Below, in pieces: positions 23,308 to 31,154 of a DNA stretch of 64,000 nt (within the stretch, counting starts at the first letter, position 1; every line of letters begins with the position of its first letter). Source of the DNA: Fibrobacter sp. UWR3 (GTDB taxonomy: Bacteria > Fibrobacterota > Fibrobacteria > Fibrobacterales > Fibrobacteraceae); the NCBI RefSeq assembly GCF_900143055.1, contig NZ_FRCW01000007.1:148188-212187 (forward strand). Reading direction: 5' to 3'. The notes beneath the pieces were generated by a model. It made no database searches, was not told the origin of the DNA, and was given only the letters and a program-made list of their open reading frames with translations. The translations under genes were made by a program, and so were the position numbers.

Positions 23308-24438
23308 ATGGCGATGGTAACAGAAGTTTTCACTCCGGCAATGTTCCGGGCAATGGCCGCGAAGGGCTACACGCAAGAGGATTTGTGCTTGCGTGTCGGC
23401 TGGTCGCGCCGCAAGATTGTGGACAACTTCACGATGGAACTTGCCGCGGCCATCGAGTTTCTGCTCGACACTCCTGCGAAGGAACTGTGGAATTTCCGGA
23501 AGGGCGAATTGCGTGCTTTGCAGGCGGGCCGCAGGGAATTCAACCGCATGCTGTGCTCGCGCGAGGTTATCGCGTGGGCGCGCCGCTTCCCGGTGCGTGA
23601 ACTGGAATCGCGCGGGCTTATTGCGAGCGCCGCCGGCATGGGCACCGCTGGCATGGGTGCTATCGGCCACAACGAGGCCTCTGCGACTGCTGCGACCACT
23701 GCGTGCAATTCGCATGCGCAGCGTTACGAATCGGGGCTCGTTCCCCGCGAGGTAATGAAGTTCATGGGCGTCGCGAGTATTGCCGGCTGGCAGAAGGCCT
23801 ACGCGATTGCGCAAGATACGCTCAACCCGCACGCCTATTCCGCATGGCTGCGCGTCGGGGAACTCCAGGTGAGCCGCCCTCCCGCAGATTTCGAGATCGA
23901 CCGCGGGTGCATCGCGCGTAACCTTGCCTTCTTGCGGAACAATGCGGTGCCTTACAGGGCCGGACTGCGGCGCGTATTTGTGGAAACTCTCCGCAAGTGC
24001 GATGTCGCCGTATTGCAGGTGCCCGCGTTCCTTGCGGCGCCAGCCCCGCGGGCGGCGTGCTTCTGGAAGGGTGCGCGCCCGGTACTGCAACTGCCCACGG
24101 GTACGGCAAGCGATGGCGACTTCATGGAATCCGCATACGGCGCGATGGGGCATATCCTGTATAACCGCAAGAGGCTCTCGTGTCTCGTGACTGCGGATAA
24201 AGTAATTTCGAGCGATCCCGCGCGGGGTGTTGCCGCAATGCGCATCGCAGAGAACCTACTGCTCACCGAAGCCGAGGAATGCGAGATTATTTGCTGCGGG
24301 CGATTCGAGGAACCGCGCTGCATCGAGTATTTTTCACGTGCGTTCCACGTGCGCCCGGGTATCATCGTCACGCGCCTGCAGGCCCAGCGGAAAATCCCCG
24401 CGATAAGCCCGCTGAACGCATTTAAAATAGCGGTTTAG
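23308..24438 (+). CDS. ImmA/IrrE-like protein with degenerate metallopeptidase site
   Basis: The product has 376 residues. The second half follows the ImmA/IrrE (M78) pattern closely: VMKFMGVASIAGWQKAY, then AYSAWLRVGELQ. VFVETLRKCDVAVLQVP comes next, and FWKGARPVLQLP with D/FMESAYGAMGHILYNRK closes the pattern. The zinc motif HExxH is GAMGH (residues 278-282): the first His and the catalytic Glu are lost. The N-terminal 60 residues contain a possible HTH (YTQEDLCLRVGWSRRKIV). Canonical members cleave repressors. This one is probably a non-catalytic sensor or remnant, although the long intact frame argues that it is maintained. Confidence 0.65.
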   Translation: MAMVTEVFTPAMFRAMAAKGYTQEDLCLRVGWSRRKIVDNFTMELAAAIEFLLDTPAKELWNFRKGELRALQAGRREFNRMLCSREVIAWARRFPVRELESRGLIASAAGMGTAGMGAIGHNEASATAATTACNSHAQRYESGLVPREVMKFMGVASIAGWQKAYAIAQDTLNPHAYSAWLRVGELQVSRPPADFEIDRGCIARNLAFLRNNAVPYRAGLRRVFVETLRKCDVAVLQVPAFLAAPAPRAACFWKGARPVLQLPTGTASDGDFMESAYGAMGHILYNRKRLSCLVTADKVISSDPARGVAAMRIAENLLLTEAEECEIICCGRFEEPRCIEYFSRAFHVRPGIIVTRLQAQRKIPAISPLNAFKIAV

Positions 24439-24446
24439 CACCCGCT

Positions 24447-24476
24447 GGCATCCCCGCTTTAGGTGGGGATTTCCCT
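24447..24476. repeat. REP-like hairpin GGCATCCCCGC
   Basis: CATCCCCGCTTTAGGTGGGG followed by ATTTCCC forms a short hairpin directly after the pseudo-peptidase gene. It could also serve as its terminator. Confidence 0.45.
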
Positions 24477-24479
24477 TTT

Positions 24480-24930
24480 ATACAGACCAAATGGCTACGT
24501 TTTGCCGATTTAGTCTGCTTTTAGAGATGGGTTTCCCGCCCTTAAATGTGAAAAAAACGAATTTCGGCAGACTAAATGGCTTTGAATCCTTGCTTTGGTC
24601 TGCTCGCCAGCCGTAAAACCATCCAAATTGTTGCATACAAACTAAAAATCGGCAGACTAAATGGCTTTGAAACCTTGCTTTGGTCTGCCCGCCAACCGTA
24701 AAACCATCCAAATTGTTGCCTACAAACTAAAAATCGGCAGACTAAATGGCTTTGAAACCTTGCTTTGGTCTGCCCGCCAGCCGTAAAACCATCCAAATTG
24801 TTGCCTACAAACTAAAAATCGGCAGACTAAATGGCTTTGAATCCTTGCTTTGGTCTGCCCGCCAACCGTAAACCAGCTTGGCCGCCGTAAACCAGCTTGG
24901 CCGCCGTAAAACAGCTCGCCCTAGTCCATG
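24480..24930. repeat. 85-bp tandem repeat array with 17-nt terminal repeats
   Basis: CGGCAGACTAAATGGC starts at 24565, 24650, 24735 and 24820, an exact 85-bp period, with a degenerate copy before them. Each unit contains GGCAGAC and GTCTGCC arms around ACCTTGCTTTG. The last unit breaks into short CCGTAAACCAGCTTGGC repeats. Coding frames across it are artefacts, since 85 is not a multiple of three. It fills the convergent gap before rpe. Confidence 0.9.
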
Positions 24931-24950
24931 CGCCGCACGCGGCGCCCACG

Positions 24951-25601
24951 CTACCCGTTAACTAATTTCACGAACTCGCGGCATACCGCCTCGGGGTCGC
25001 TCTTCCCGAAAATCGCGGAGCCCACCACGAACACGTTCGCGCCCGCTTCCTTGCAGGCGAGGATATTGTCGAGCTTCACGCCGCCGTCAATCTGGATGTC
25101 GAGTTCCGGCTTCATCGCGCGCAGTTCGCGGATTTTGTCGAGGCAGTACGGGATAAGGCTCTGGCCACCAAAGCCAGGGTTCACCGACATGATGAGCACC
25201 ATGTCCACGATGTCGAGCACGTACTTTATGCTTTCTAGCGGGGTCGCCGGGTTGATAGCCACCGCGGGCTTCACGCCGAGTTCCCTAATCTGGTGCAGCA
25301 GGCGGTCGAGGTGGTTTGTGGTTTCGGCGTGCACGCTGATGATGCTTGCACCCGCCTTCGCAAATTCGCCCACGTAGTTTTCGGGATTCTCGATCATCAG
25401 GTGGCAATCGAGCGGGAGCTTGGTGCCCTTGCCCACGCATGCGGAAATCCCCGGGCCGAAACTGATGTTCGGCACGAAGTGTCCGTCCATGATGTCGAGG
25501 TGCACGAGGCCTGCGCCGCCGTTTTCGATGGCCTTGAGGCCGTTACCGAGTTCGAGGAAGTTAGCGTTCAGCACGCTGGGGGCGATAATTTGTTTGAGCA
25601 T
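24951..25601 (-). CDS. rpe: Ribulose-phosphate 3-epimerase
   Basis: This 216-residue TIM-barrel enzyme interconverts ribulose 5-phosphate and xylulose 5-phosphate in the cytoplasm. Signatures are IAPSVLNANFLEL, VHLDIMDGHFVPNISFGP, CHLMIENPENYV and MSVNPGFGGQSLIP. The C-terminal phosphate-binding IDGGVKLDNI is followed by VVGSAIFG. TAATTTT ends 5 nt before the ATG on the minus strand, with no ribosome binding site. It stands alone. Confidence 0.95.
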   Translation of the reverse strand: MLKQIIAPSVLNANFLELGNGLKAIENGGAGLVHLDIMDGHFVPNISFGPGISACVGKGTKLPLDCHLMIENPENYVGEFAKAGASIISVHAETTNHLDRLLHQIRELGVKPAVAINPATPLESIKYVLDIVDMVLIMSVNPGFGGQSLIPYCLDKIRELRAMKPELDIQIDGGVKLDNILACKEAGANVFVVGSAIFGKSDPEAVCREFVKLVNG

Positions 25602-25792
25602 ACGCCAAAATTAGCAAAAAGCAAGGCCCGGCGCATCACCAAACCAGAAATACACTTCTTCAAACCCAAAATAAACATCATCAAGCCGGAAATACGCATC
25701 GTCAGCCCCCAAAACGCCTTCATTTTACATCTAGCCACGAAACTTATTTTTTACTAACTTTGAACCCGAACTTAACATTAGGAGATAAAATC

Positions 25793-26119
25793 ATGGCTAA
25801 GACTACTGCAAACAAGGTCGCAAAGGCCCCCGCAAAGAAGGCCGCCGCCAAGCCGGCCGCCGAAAAGAAGGCCGCTCCGAAGGCCGCCGCCGCGAAGAAG
25901 GTCGCCGTCGAATTCGTCGCCGACTGCCCGCTCGCAACGACCGTTTCCGTCGCCGGTTCCTTCAACAACTGGGCTGTCGACAAGGACATGCTCAAGAAGG
26001 ACAAGAAGACTGGCCTCTGGACTGCGAAGATTTCCCTCGCCGCTGGCGACTACGAATACAAGTTCGTGTGCGACGGCAAGAACTGGGACGCAGGCGACAA
26101 CAAGATCAAGCACGTCTAA
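25793..26119 (+). CDS. Small CBM48/AMPK-type glycogen-binding domain with Lys/Ala tail
   Basis: The product has 108 residues. The first 38 are a Lys/Ala/Pro repeat (AKAPAKKAAAKPAAEKKAAP) like histone H1 tails. The rest is an early-set carbohydrate-binding domain: ATTVSVAGSFNNWAVD, GLWTAKISLAAGDYEYKFVC and DGKNWDAGDNKI. The domain matches the isoamylase/AMPK-beta CBM48 type that binds glycogen. TAGGAG precedes the ATG. F. succinogenes stores glycogen, so a glycogen-associated role is plausible. The basic tail could instead bind nucleic acid or acidic polymers. Confidence 0.75.
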   Translation: MAKTTANKVAKAPAKKAAAKPAAEKKAAPKAAAAKKVAVEFVADCPLATTVSVAGSFNNWAVDKDMLKKDKKTGLWTAKISLAAGDYEYKFVCDGKNWDAGDNKIKHV

Positions 26120-26130
26120 TTAACGTTCTT

Positions 26131-26164
26131 TGTCATTCTGGAGCGCAAGGCGCGATAGAATCCA
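26131..26164. repeat. REP-like repeat TGTCATTCTGGAGCG
   Basis: TGTCATTCTGGAGCGCAAGG and CGATAGAATCC form another dispersed palindromic type right after the CBM48-like gene. Confidence 0.5.
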
Positions 26165-26173
26165 TATAGAAAT

Positions 26174-26201
26174 TACGCCGGGCTAATCGCTCGGCGTTTT
26201 T
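26174..26201 (+). terminator. Terminator after the CBM48-like gene
   Basis: ACGCCGGGC (26174-26182) pairs with GCTCGGCGT (26188-26196) around TAATC and is followed by a T-run. Confidence 0.85.
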
Positions 26202-26576
26202 TGCTAGATATCATATTATGGTGTGTAAAGATGCGTTTGCTCACATTTCTGGTGCGACCCTATTGCGCCAGCGTCTTGGTTTAATTATATTTACACTTAC
26301 ATAGCGGGGTAACCTGCGTCCGGATTTATGGAGCTTTGCTTCTTATTATCTTCTTGACTGGAATCGGCAAAATTCAAACGCGGAAGGTAATAGGCAAACG
26401 CTCACGTCCCGTTCGGGGCGTGGGTTGTTGATTTTTGTTTGTGCGTTATGGCTTTGCCGAGCCTCAGTCTGCAAGCAATCGATTGGCAACACACGCCTTT
26501 TTCTATGCAATGACCGCCTTTGATTGGCCCTCCGTTTTTTCGCCGCTTTCCTCCCCGCAAAAAAAACGGAGACTCT
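26202..26576 (+). other. Gene-free leader of the surface-protein operon
   Basis: A TATATTT box lies at 26286-26292, about 290 nt before the first start codon. Within the leader, CACGTCCC (26403-26410) pairs with GGGGCGTG (26415-26422), and CCGTTTTTT/AAAAAACGG flank the last 50 nt. I see no ORF worth calling; the region looks like a long structured 5' leader. Confidence 0.45.
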
Positions 26577-27056
26577 ATGGAAATCAAAGCGCGTTTTTCC
26601 CGATACGTTCCTGCATGCGCCGCCCTTGCTACTGCGGCAATCCTCCTGTGTTCGTGCGCGACAAACCCTCCCGCATGGTACAAGGCGGGTTACTCCAAGT
26701 ACGAAACTGATAATGCGCTTGCCCAGTGCGAATACGACGTGAGCATGCAGATGCTGCCCGACGACAAGCAGGGCCGCGCCGTGAACAACTGCATGATTCG
26801 CCAGGGCTTCCGTTTTGTGGACAACCCGCCCGACGACCCGGAAATGGACCACTACGTACCCCCCGCACAGCAGCCTGCACATGCGGCGCCGCAACCCGCT
26901 CAACCTGCACCTGCATCGCAACCCGCATACCAGTCGCCCGCCCAGCCTGCTCCGGCCCCGCAGCCTGCATACCAGCAGCCCGCCCAACCCGCTCCTGCAC
27001 AGCCTGCGCGCAACCAGATGATCGATGAATCCGGGGATAACCAATGGTGGAAATAA
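26577..27056 (+). CDS. Lipoprotein with Pro/Ala/Gln repeat tail
   Basis: The product has 159 residues. The lipobox is LLCSCA. A folded segment with two cysteines (LAQCEYDVSMQML, NNCMIRQGF) resembles small outer-membrane lipoproteins. A Pro/Ala/Gln repeat (AYQSPAQPAPAPQPAYQQP) resembling a wall-spanning linker follows, and the protein ends in a short acidic C terminus. CGGAG precedes ATG 26577. It is the first gene of a tight five-gene operon and overlaps the next by 13 nt. Function unknown. Confidence 0.75.
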   Translation: MEIKARFSRYVPACAALATAAILLCSCATNPPAWYKAGYSKYETDNALAQCEYDVSMQMLPDDKQGRAVNNCMIRQGFRFVDNPPDDPEMDHYVPPAQQPAHAAPQPAQPAPASQPAYQSPAQPAPAPQPAYQQPAQPAPAQPARNQMIDESGDNQWWK

Positions 27057-27550
27057 GGACATTGAAGGCGCTATTTGTCGCATGCCATCTCGTGGCCGGT
27101 ATGGCGCTTATGGGGTGCGCAGGCAAGACTGTGGTTATCGGGCAACAGACCTGGATGACCGACAATGCGAATGCGCCGGTCGAAGGTGCAAAATGTTACA
27201 GGCAAGGTAATAATGGCCAGCAGTGTGCCGACAACTTCATGGTCTATGACTGGCAAGGTGCGAACAGCGCGTGCCCCGAAGGTTTTCACTTGCCGAGTCT
27301 CCAGGAATTCTCGACTCTCGAAAGTGCGCGCAAGGCGAAGAACGATGTCGTGAACCTGGCATGCCATGATGATGGCAAGACGTTCGATAACGGGCTCTGC
27401 TACGAAACAGCCTTTTCCGCATTCTGGACAAGCACGCAGGCCGACAATAAAACCGCGTTCGTGTGGGACGTGGAACTCGACTACACGAACCTCGCCCCGC
27501 GTGCTGCCGGGAAAAAAGAACTCTTTGCCGTGCGCTGCATAAAGGACTAG
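27044..27550 (+). CDS. Short FISUMP-type lipoprotein
   Basis: This 168-residue lipoprotein (lipobox LMGCAG) is almost entirely one FISUMP domain: VIGQQTWMTDN, CPEGFHLPSLQEF, FWTST and the terminal FAVRCIKD. The early DPRDGKTY part is missing, so it is a shortened version. Its ATG lies within the preceding gene, and the following gene starts 3 nt after its stop. Envelope-located; role unknown. Confidence 0.8.
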   Translation: MVEIRTLKALFVACHLVAGMALMGCAGKTVVIGQQTWMTDNANAPVEGAKCYRQGNNGQQCADNFMVYDWQGANSACPEGFHLPSLQEFSTLESARKAKNDVVNLACHDDGKTFDNGLCYETAFSAFWTSTQADNKTAFVWDVELDYTNLAPRAAGKKELFAVRCIKD

Positions 27551-27553
27551 CCC

Positions 27554-28933
27554 ATGCTTAAACGAACCGCCATCACGCTTATTGCCGCATGCGCATCCGT
27601 TTTCGCAGGCGACATCTCTATATCGCTCCCCTCGTCCGAGAACTTGGGTGAAAAAATCAGCTTCTTGAAAGACCTTCGCGAAAATGCAAATCTCGACGCC
27701 ACGCAACAGAAGAATTTCAACGACCTGTGGACACAGGCGAATAATGTCGCCGCCATGAACAATCGCTGTGGCTCGATTCTTTTGAACGATATCCCCGACG
27801 AGGCGTGCCAGCACTTTTACGAGGTTGAACTCCCTGCATTCGAGGCGAAGTTTTTTGAACTCACCGGCGAATTCAAGCTGAATGCGGTCAAGGCTTCCAA
27901 CGCGCTCTCGGATAAGCGTGCGATGATCGAGGCGTGTGCTGCTGCCCTCACTCCGGAAACATACCAGGTCTCCAATATAATGACGGTCATTGGCGAAGTT
28001 TCTCCCGAGCCTCTCGATGACGGAATGGCGATGATCAGGTATAACCTGGCGCTTGCAATCAACAGGGCGAAGCGCGAGGCTATTGAAGCGCAGCTTTCCA
28101 AGTGGTACGAGGCCTGTGGGGAGGGTGTCCTGAGTCAGGGGGACTATTCGCCGCTGTTTGTACAGAGAATCAAGAAGCAGGTCTCGCGGGCCGGTAACTA
28201 TATCGACATTATTGGCGGCAAGATTGTGGTGGTACAGGCCAAGCAGGAACGCTTCAGTTACTACGTGAACGACCGATTCCTTTTCGGCAAGTCCATCCTT
28301 GCGGGTGCGAAACTCCTTTCCATTGACAAGGCGGGCGTAGTGCGTTTCATAAACACGTCGGGTATCCAGTGGAAGGATTACGCCATCTTCAATGAGGAAG
28401 AAATCCAGAAGAGAGGGTTCAACGGCCGCATGCTTTGGGGCGACCGCACTGCCCCGCTCCGCACGGTCCGTGCGTTCAAGAGCGGGAGGATTTTCAAGAG
28501 CGTCATTATCGGCAAGCAGGAATGGAGTGCGGTGGATCTAGGTGCTGGTGATTGGAGGCGCGCCGTGCAGTCTTGCCCGGCGGGCTGGCACCTGCCCACG
28601 GATGACGACTGGAAAGAACTCGGGAATTTCGTGAATGCTAATAGCTATGGCGCCCCTATCCCGCCCATGCTCAAGGCCGCCCGCGGGTGGGCTAATCCGG
28701 GCATCGACCTTTACGGATTCAGTGCGAGGTTGGCTAAGTACACGGAATACGGGACACAGGCTCCACCGCAAAAGAAGGAATGTGCCAGGTACTGGAGCAA
28801 TACGCAAGTGAATAACATGGTTGCAAGTTACTGGGAACTTTGTGACGATAAACTCCGTTTGGGCGAGTCCGACAAGCGGAGTACATATTCTGTCCGTTGT
28901 GTACAGGATGGCAACCTTTCTTTCAAGAAATAA
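27554..28933 (+). CDS. Secreted protein with C-terminal FISUMP domain
   Basis: The product has 459 residues. A cleavable signal peptide (MLKRTAITLIAACASVFAG) without a lipobox is followed by a helical N-terminal domain of about 170 residues. A middle domain of about 100 residues comes next, then a FISUMP domain (SVIIGKQEWSAVDL, SCPAGWHLPTDDDW, YWSNTQ, YSVRCVQDG). It is the third gene of the operon. The helical part could mediate protein contacts with the barrel encoded next, which is inference from position only. Confidence 0.75.
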   Translation: MLKRTAITLIAACASVFAGDISISLPSSENLGEKISFLKDLRENANLDATQQKNFNDLWTQANNVAAMNNRCGSILLNDIPDEACQHFYEVELPAFEAKFFELTGEFKLNAVKASNALSDKRAMIEACAAALTPETYQVSNIMTVIGEVSPEPLDDGMAMIRYNLALAINRAKREAIEAQLSKWYEACGEGVLSQGDYSPLFVQRIKKQVSRAGNYIDIIGGKIVVVQAKQERFSYYVNDRFLFGKSILAGAKLLSIDKAGVVRFINTSGIQWKDYAIFNEEEIQKRGFNGRMLWGDRTAPLRTVRAFKSGRIFKSVIIGKQEWSAVDLGAGDWRRAVQSCPAGWHLPTDDDWKELGNFVNANSYGAPIPPMLKAARGWANPGIDLYGFSARLAKYTEYGTQAPPQKKECARYWSNTQVNNMVASYWELCDDKLRLGESDKRSTYSVRCVQDGNLSFKK

Positions 28934-28947
28934 CGGTCGGGCGAGCT

Positions 28948-30285
28948 ATGAATAAATTAGTTTTATTGTTTTTGATATTGCCTTTTGTCGTCGGATTGTG
29001 CTTTGCACAGGATAGTGTGTCGGCTGTTACTGAACCTGCTCCCGTTTTCGTAGATGAGGCGGTCTCGCCGGAATCTCCTGAAGAATCGGCTGCACCTGCT
29101 TACGACAAGCGTATTTTTGAAGACCTCGGTAAAATTTGTAGCAAGCGCTTCTGTGCTGTAGAGATATTCTTCAGGAACGGAACCTATTCGCAGATGACAA
29201 AGTCCAGGTCACTGCTATCGAATAAGGAACTTCTGGATTATGATTCTAGCCACAAGGCTCCCGGTACGGATGTAGAAGGCGATTCGCTAGAACTCGGCGT
29301 TGAAAGCGCGGCTCCGCTTGACAGGGATGCTCAAAAAATGCAAATTGCGGATAAACTTGCAAAAATGTGCGCGGGCAAGGAATTCTGTACTCTCGAGGCC
29401 ACGTTGCACGGGCCCTCCTTCACGTTTGCATCGCTCAGGAACGTGACTACGGATATTCGCCCCAGGAGCCAGGAAATCCCGCGCTACGCCGAGATACACT
29501 ATTCTTCCGATACCGAGGTAAAGCCTTTCGCGGTTCAGGCAATCGCCATGCCACGCAAGTCTACAAGGCAGGCTCCGCAAGATGTTTCGCCGGCATCAAG
29601 CGATGATTCCTCTCCCGTCGCGAAGAAACCCGCAAGGCGCTTCAAGAACAAGAAGTTTTCGCATGCAATCGCGTTCTCGCTCGGCTTCCTGGCCGAAGAT
29701 GAATACGGTTATATTGGTGGACTGGATGTTACGCAGGCGCTGGAACTTTTCCCGCGATATACGTTCAAGTGGGTGTGGCACGACTACGTTACGTTTGCTC
29801 CCGGTATAGGCATCGCGTTCCGGAACAATACTCTCAACATTGATGACGAAATGACTGTATACGGGAATACCTATGATTATTACTATGGCTATAGCTACAC
29901 CACAGTTAGTGAGGATGGCTCGATCAGTTACCAAAACATCACGCTGGACATCCCCATTGAATTTCGGTTTGGTAGCATGTTCTTCGGGAGTGTCACGCTT
30001 GACCTGCGCAAGCCTATAGCCGAGTGGTACGATTACGAGGTAGATTTTTACCGGAACTATTCTTACAGCAGTTTTGATTACGATAATGGTGACGGGTTTG
30101 ATTTCTTTGCGGCGGAGGATGCTGAAATTGGCCTCTGGCTTGGTGTGGGCGTCCAGCACAACGGATTTGGTTTTGAATTTCAGGCTTTGCTCGCAAATGA
30201 TGGCTCAAGCAATGGAACTCATCAATACGAATATCTTTTCGACGGATATTTCTCCTTCCGGCTCTTGGCTGAATACACTTTCTAG
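28948..30285 (+). CDS. Predicted outer-membrane beta-barrel protein
   Basis: The product has 445 residues. A signal peptide (LVLLFLILPFVVGLCFA) is followed by an N-terminal region with two related Cys-containing segments (ICSKRFCAVEIFFRNG and MCAGKEFCTLEATLHG). A Lys-rich link precedes a C-terminal part made of alternating aromatic/polar strands (AIAFSLGFLAEDEYGYIGGL, YTFKWVWHDYVTF). The final residue is Phe in FRLLAEYTF, a typical barrel C terminus. The duplicated Cys segments suggest two small disulfide-bonded domains. It lies in the middle of the operon and probably displays or secretes a partner. Confidence 0.65.
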   Translation: MNKLVLLFLILPFVVGLCFAQDSVSAVTEPAPVFVDEAVSPESPEESAAPAYDKRIFEDLGKICSKRFCAVEIFFRNGTYSQMTKSRSLLSNKELLDYDSSHKAPGTDVEGDSLELGVESAAPLDRDAQKMQIADKLAKMCAGKEFCTLEATLHGPSFTFASLRNVTTDIRPRSQEIPRYAEIHYSSDTEVKPFAVQAIAMPRKSTRQAPQDVSPASSDDSSPVAKKPARRFKNKKFSHAIAFSLGFLAEDEYGYIGGLDVTQALELFPRYTFKWVWHDYVTFAPGIGIAFRNNTLNIDDEMTVYGNTYDYYYGYSYTTVSEDGSISYQNITLDIPIEFRFGSMFFGSVTLDLRKPIAEWYDYEVDFYRNYSYSSFDYDNGDGFDFFAAEDAEIGLWLGVGVQHNGFGFEFQALLANDGSSNGTHQYEYLFDGYFSFRLLAEYTF

Positions 30286-30294
30286 GGAGGCCCC

Positions 30295-31131
30295 ATGAAT
30301 TGTAGACAAGTTTATAAAAAATGGATTCACACCCTTCTTGTCGCACTAGCGGCCTGCCTTGCTATGGCGTTCCTCACTGCATGTGGAGATAGCCCGCTGA
30401 AAGCGGCCAGTGAGGATATTGACGATGCCGAAGATTGGGCACGCAATGACACGTATTATTCTATGGAACGTGAAGCGAAGATCAAGGCGTCGAGCAGTTC
30501 GATGGCGCAAGCCCTCAGCGTGTGCGAGGCACGCTATAACTACACTTGCTGCAGCAACTGCTACTATGCCTACGGGTACTACGAATGCTCTTACTGCACC
30601 AATAAGTGCTATGATGATTACGGATACTATATCTGCTACTCAAGTTCGAGTTACCGCTACAGTTCCTCAAGTTATTACTCGTACTACAGTTCTAGCAGCT
30701 CGGCTCCTGCCAAGACATATTACCTAAAGACCTCGAAAACGATGAAGTTCTCGCTCACCTATTACAAGCAGGTGTCGAGTGACTGGGACATATTTGATAA
30801 CGCGGGCGATCCGGAGGTGAGTTTTACGGTCTATTGCTATTCGGAGGGTTCGCTGTTGAAATCCCTGTCGACGGGTCTGCTTTTGGACAAGGTCGATATC
30901 ACGTCGTGGAGCGGTACAAGCAGCAAGGCGCTGACTATTCCTGTAAATACGGACGAAATAAAAGTCTGCCCGAAGGTCGTAGACGATGACCCCTCCAGCG
31001 ATGACGAGAAGACCGTGTCGGGCGGGTGCAAGACAGTTTCTGAAGTGGGTTACTTGGCCGATTACAGCGTGCAGGCGCAGTACCAATACACCAGTGTCTA
31101 CAAGATTGATTGGGAATGGTATCTGTATTAG
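30295..31131 (+). CDS. Tyr/Cys/Ser-rich lipoprotein
   Basis: The product has 278 residues. The lipobox is FLTACG. Residues about 78-118 are packed with Tyr and Cys (YNYTCCSNCYYAYGYYECSY and continuing). A Ser/Tyr tract (SSSYRYSSSSYYSYYSSSSS) precedes a beta-rich C-terminal domain of about 140 residues. The Tyr/Cys motif could form disulfides or a carbohydrate-binding aromatic surface, but I recognise no family. It is the last gene of the operon. The lysA promoter box lies within 24 nt of its stop. Confidence 0.7.
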   Translation: MNCRQVYKKWIHTLLVALAACLAMAFLTACGDSPLKAASEDIDDAEDWARNDTYYSMEREAKIKASSSSMAQALSVCEARYNYTCCSNCYYAYGYYECSYCTNKCYDDYGYYICYSSSSYRYSSSSYYSYYSSSSSAPAKTYYLKTSKTMKFSLTYYKQVSSDWDIFDNAGDPEVSFTVYCYSEGSLLKSLSTGLLLDKVDITSWSGTSSKALTIPVNTDEIKVCPKVVDDDPSSDDEKTVSGGCKTVSEVGYLADYSVQAQYQYTSVYKIDWEWYLY

Positions 31132-31154
31132 GGAGATTTACTATCTTTCCCCCC

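Noticed and set aside
24478..24796. Repetitive minus-strand frames in the 85-bp array
   Set aside because: The repeat length is not a multiple of three, so frames shift from copy to copy and end by chance.
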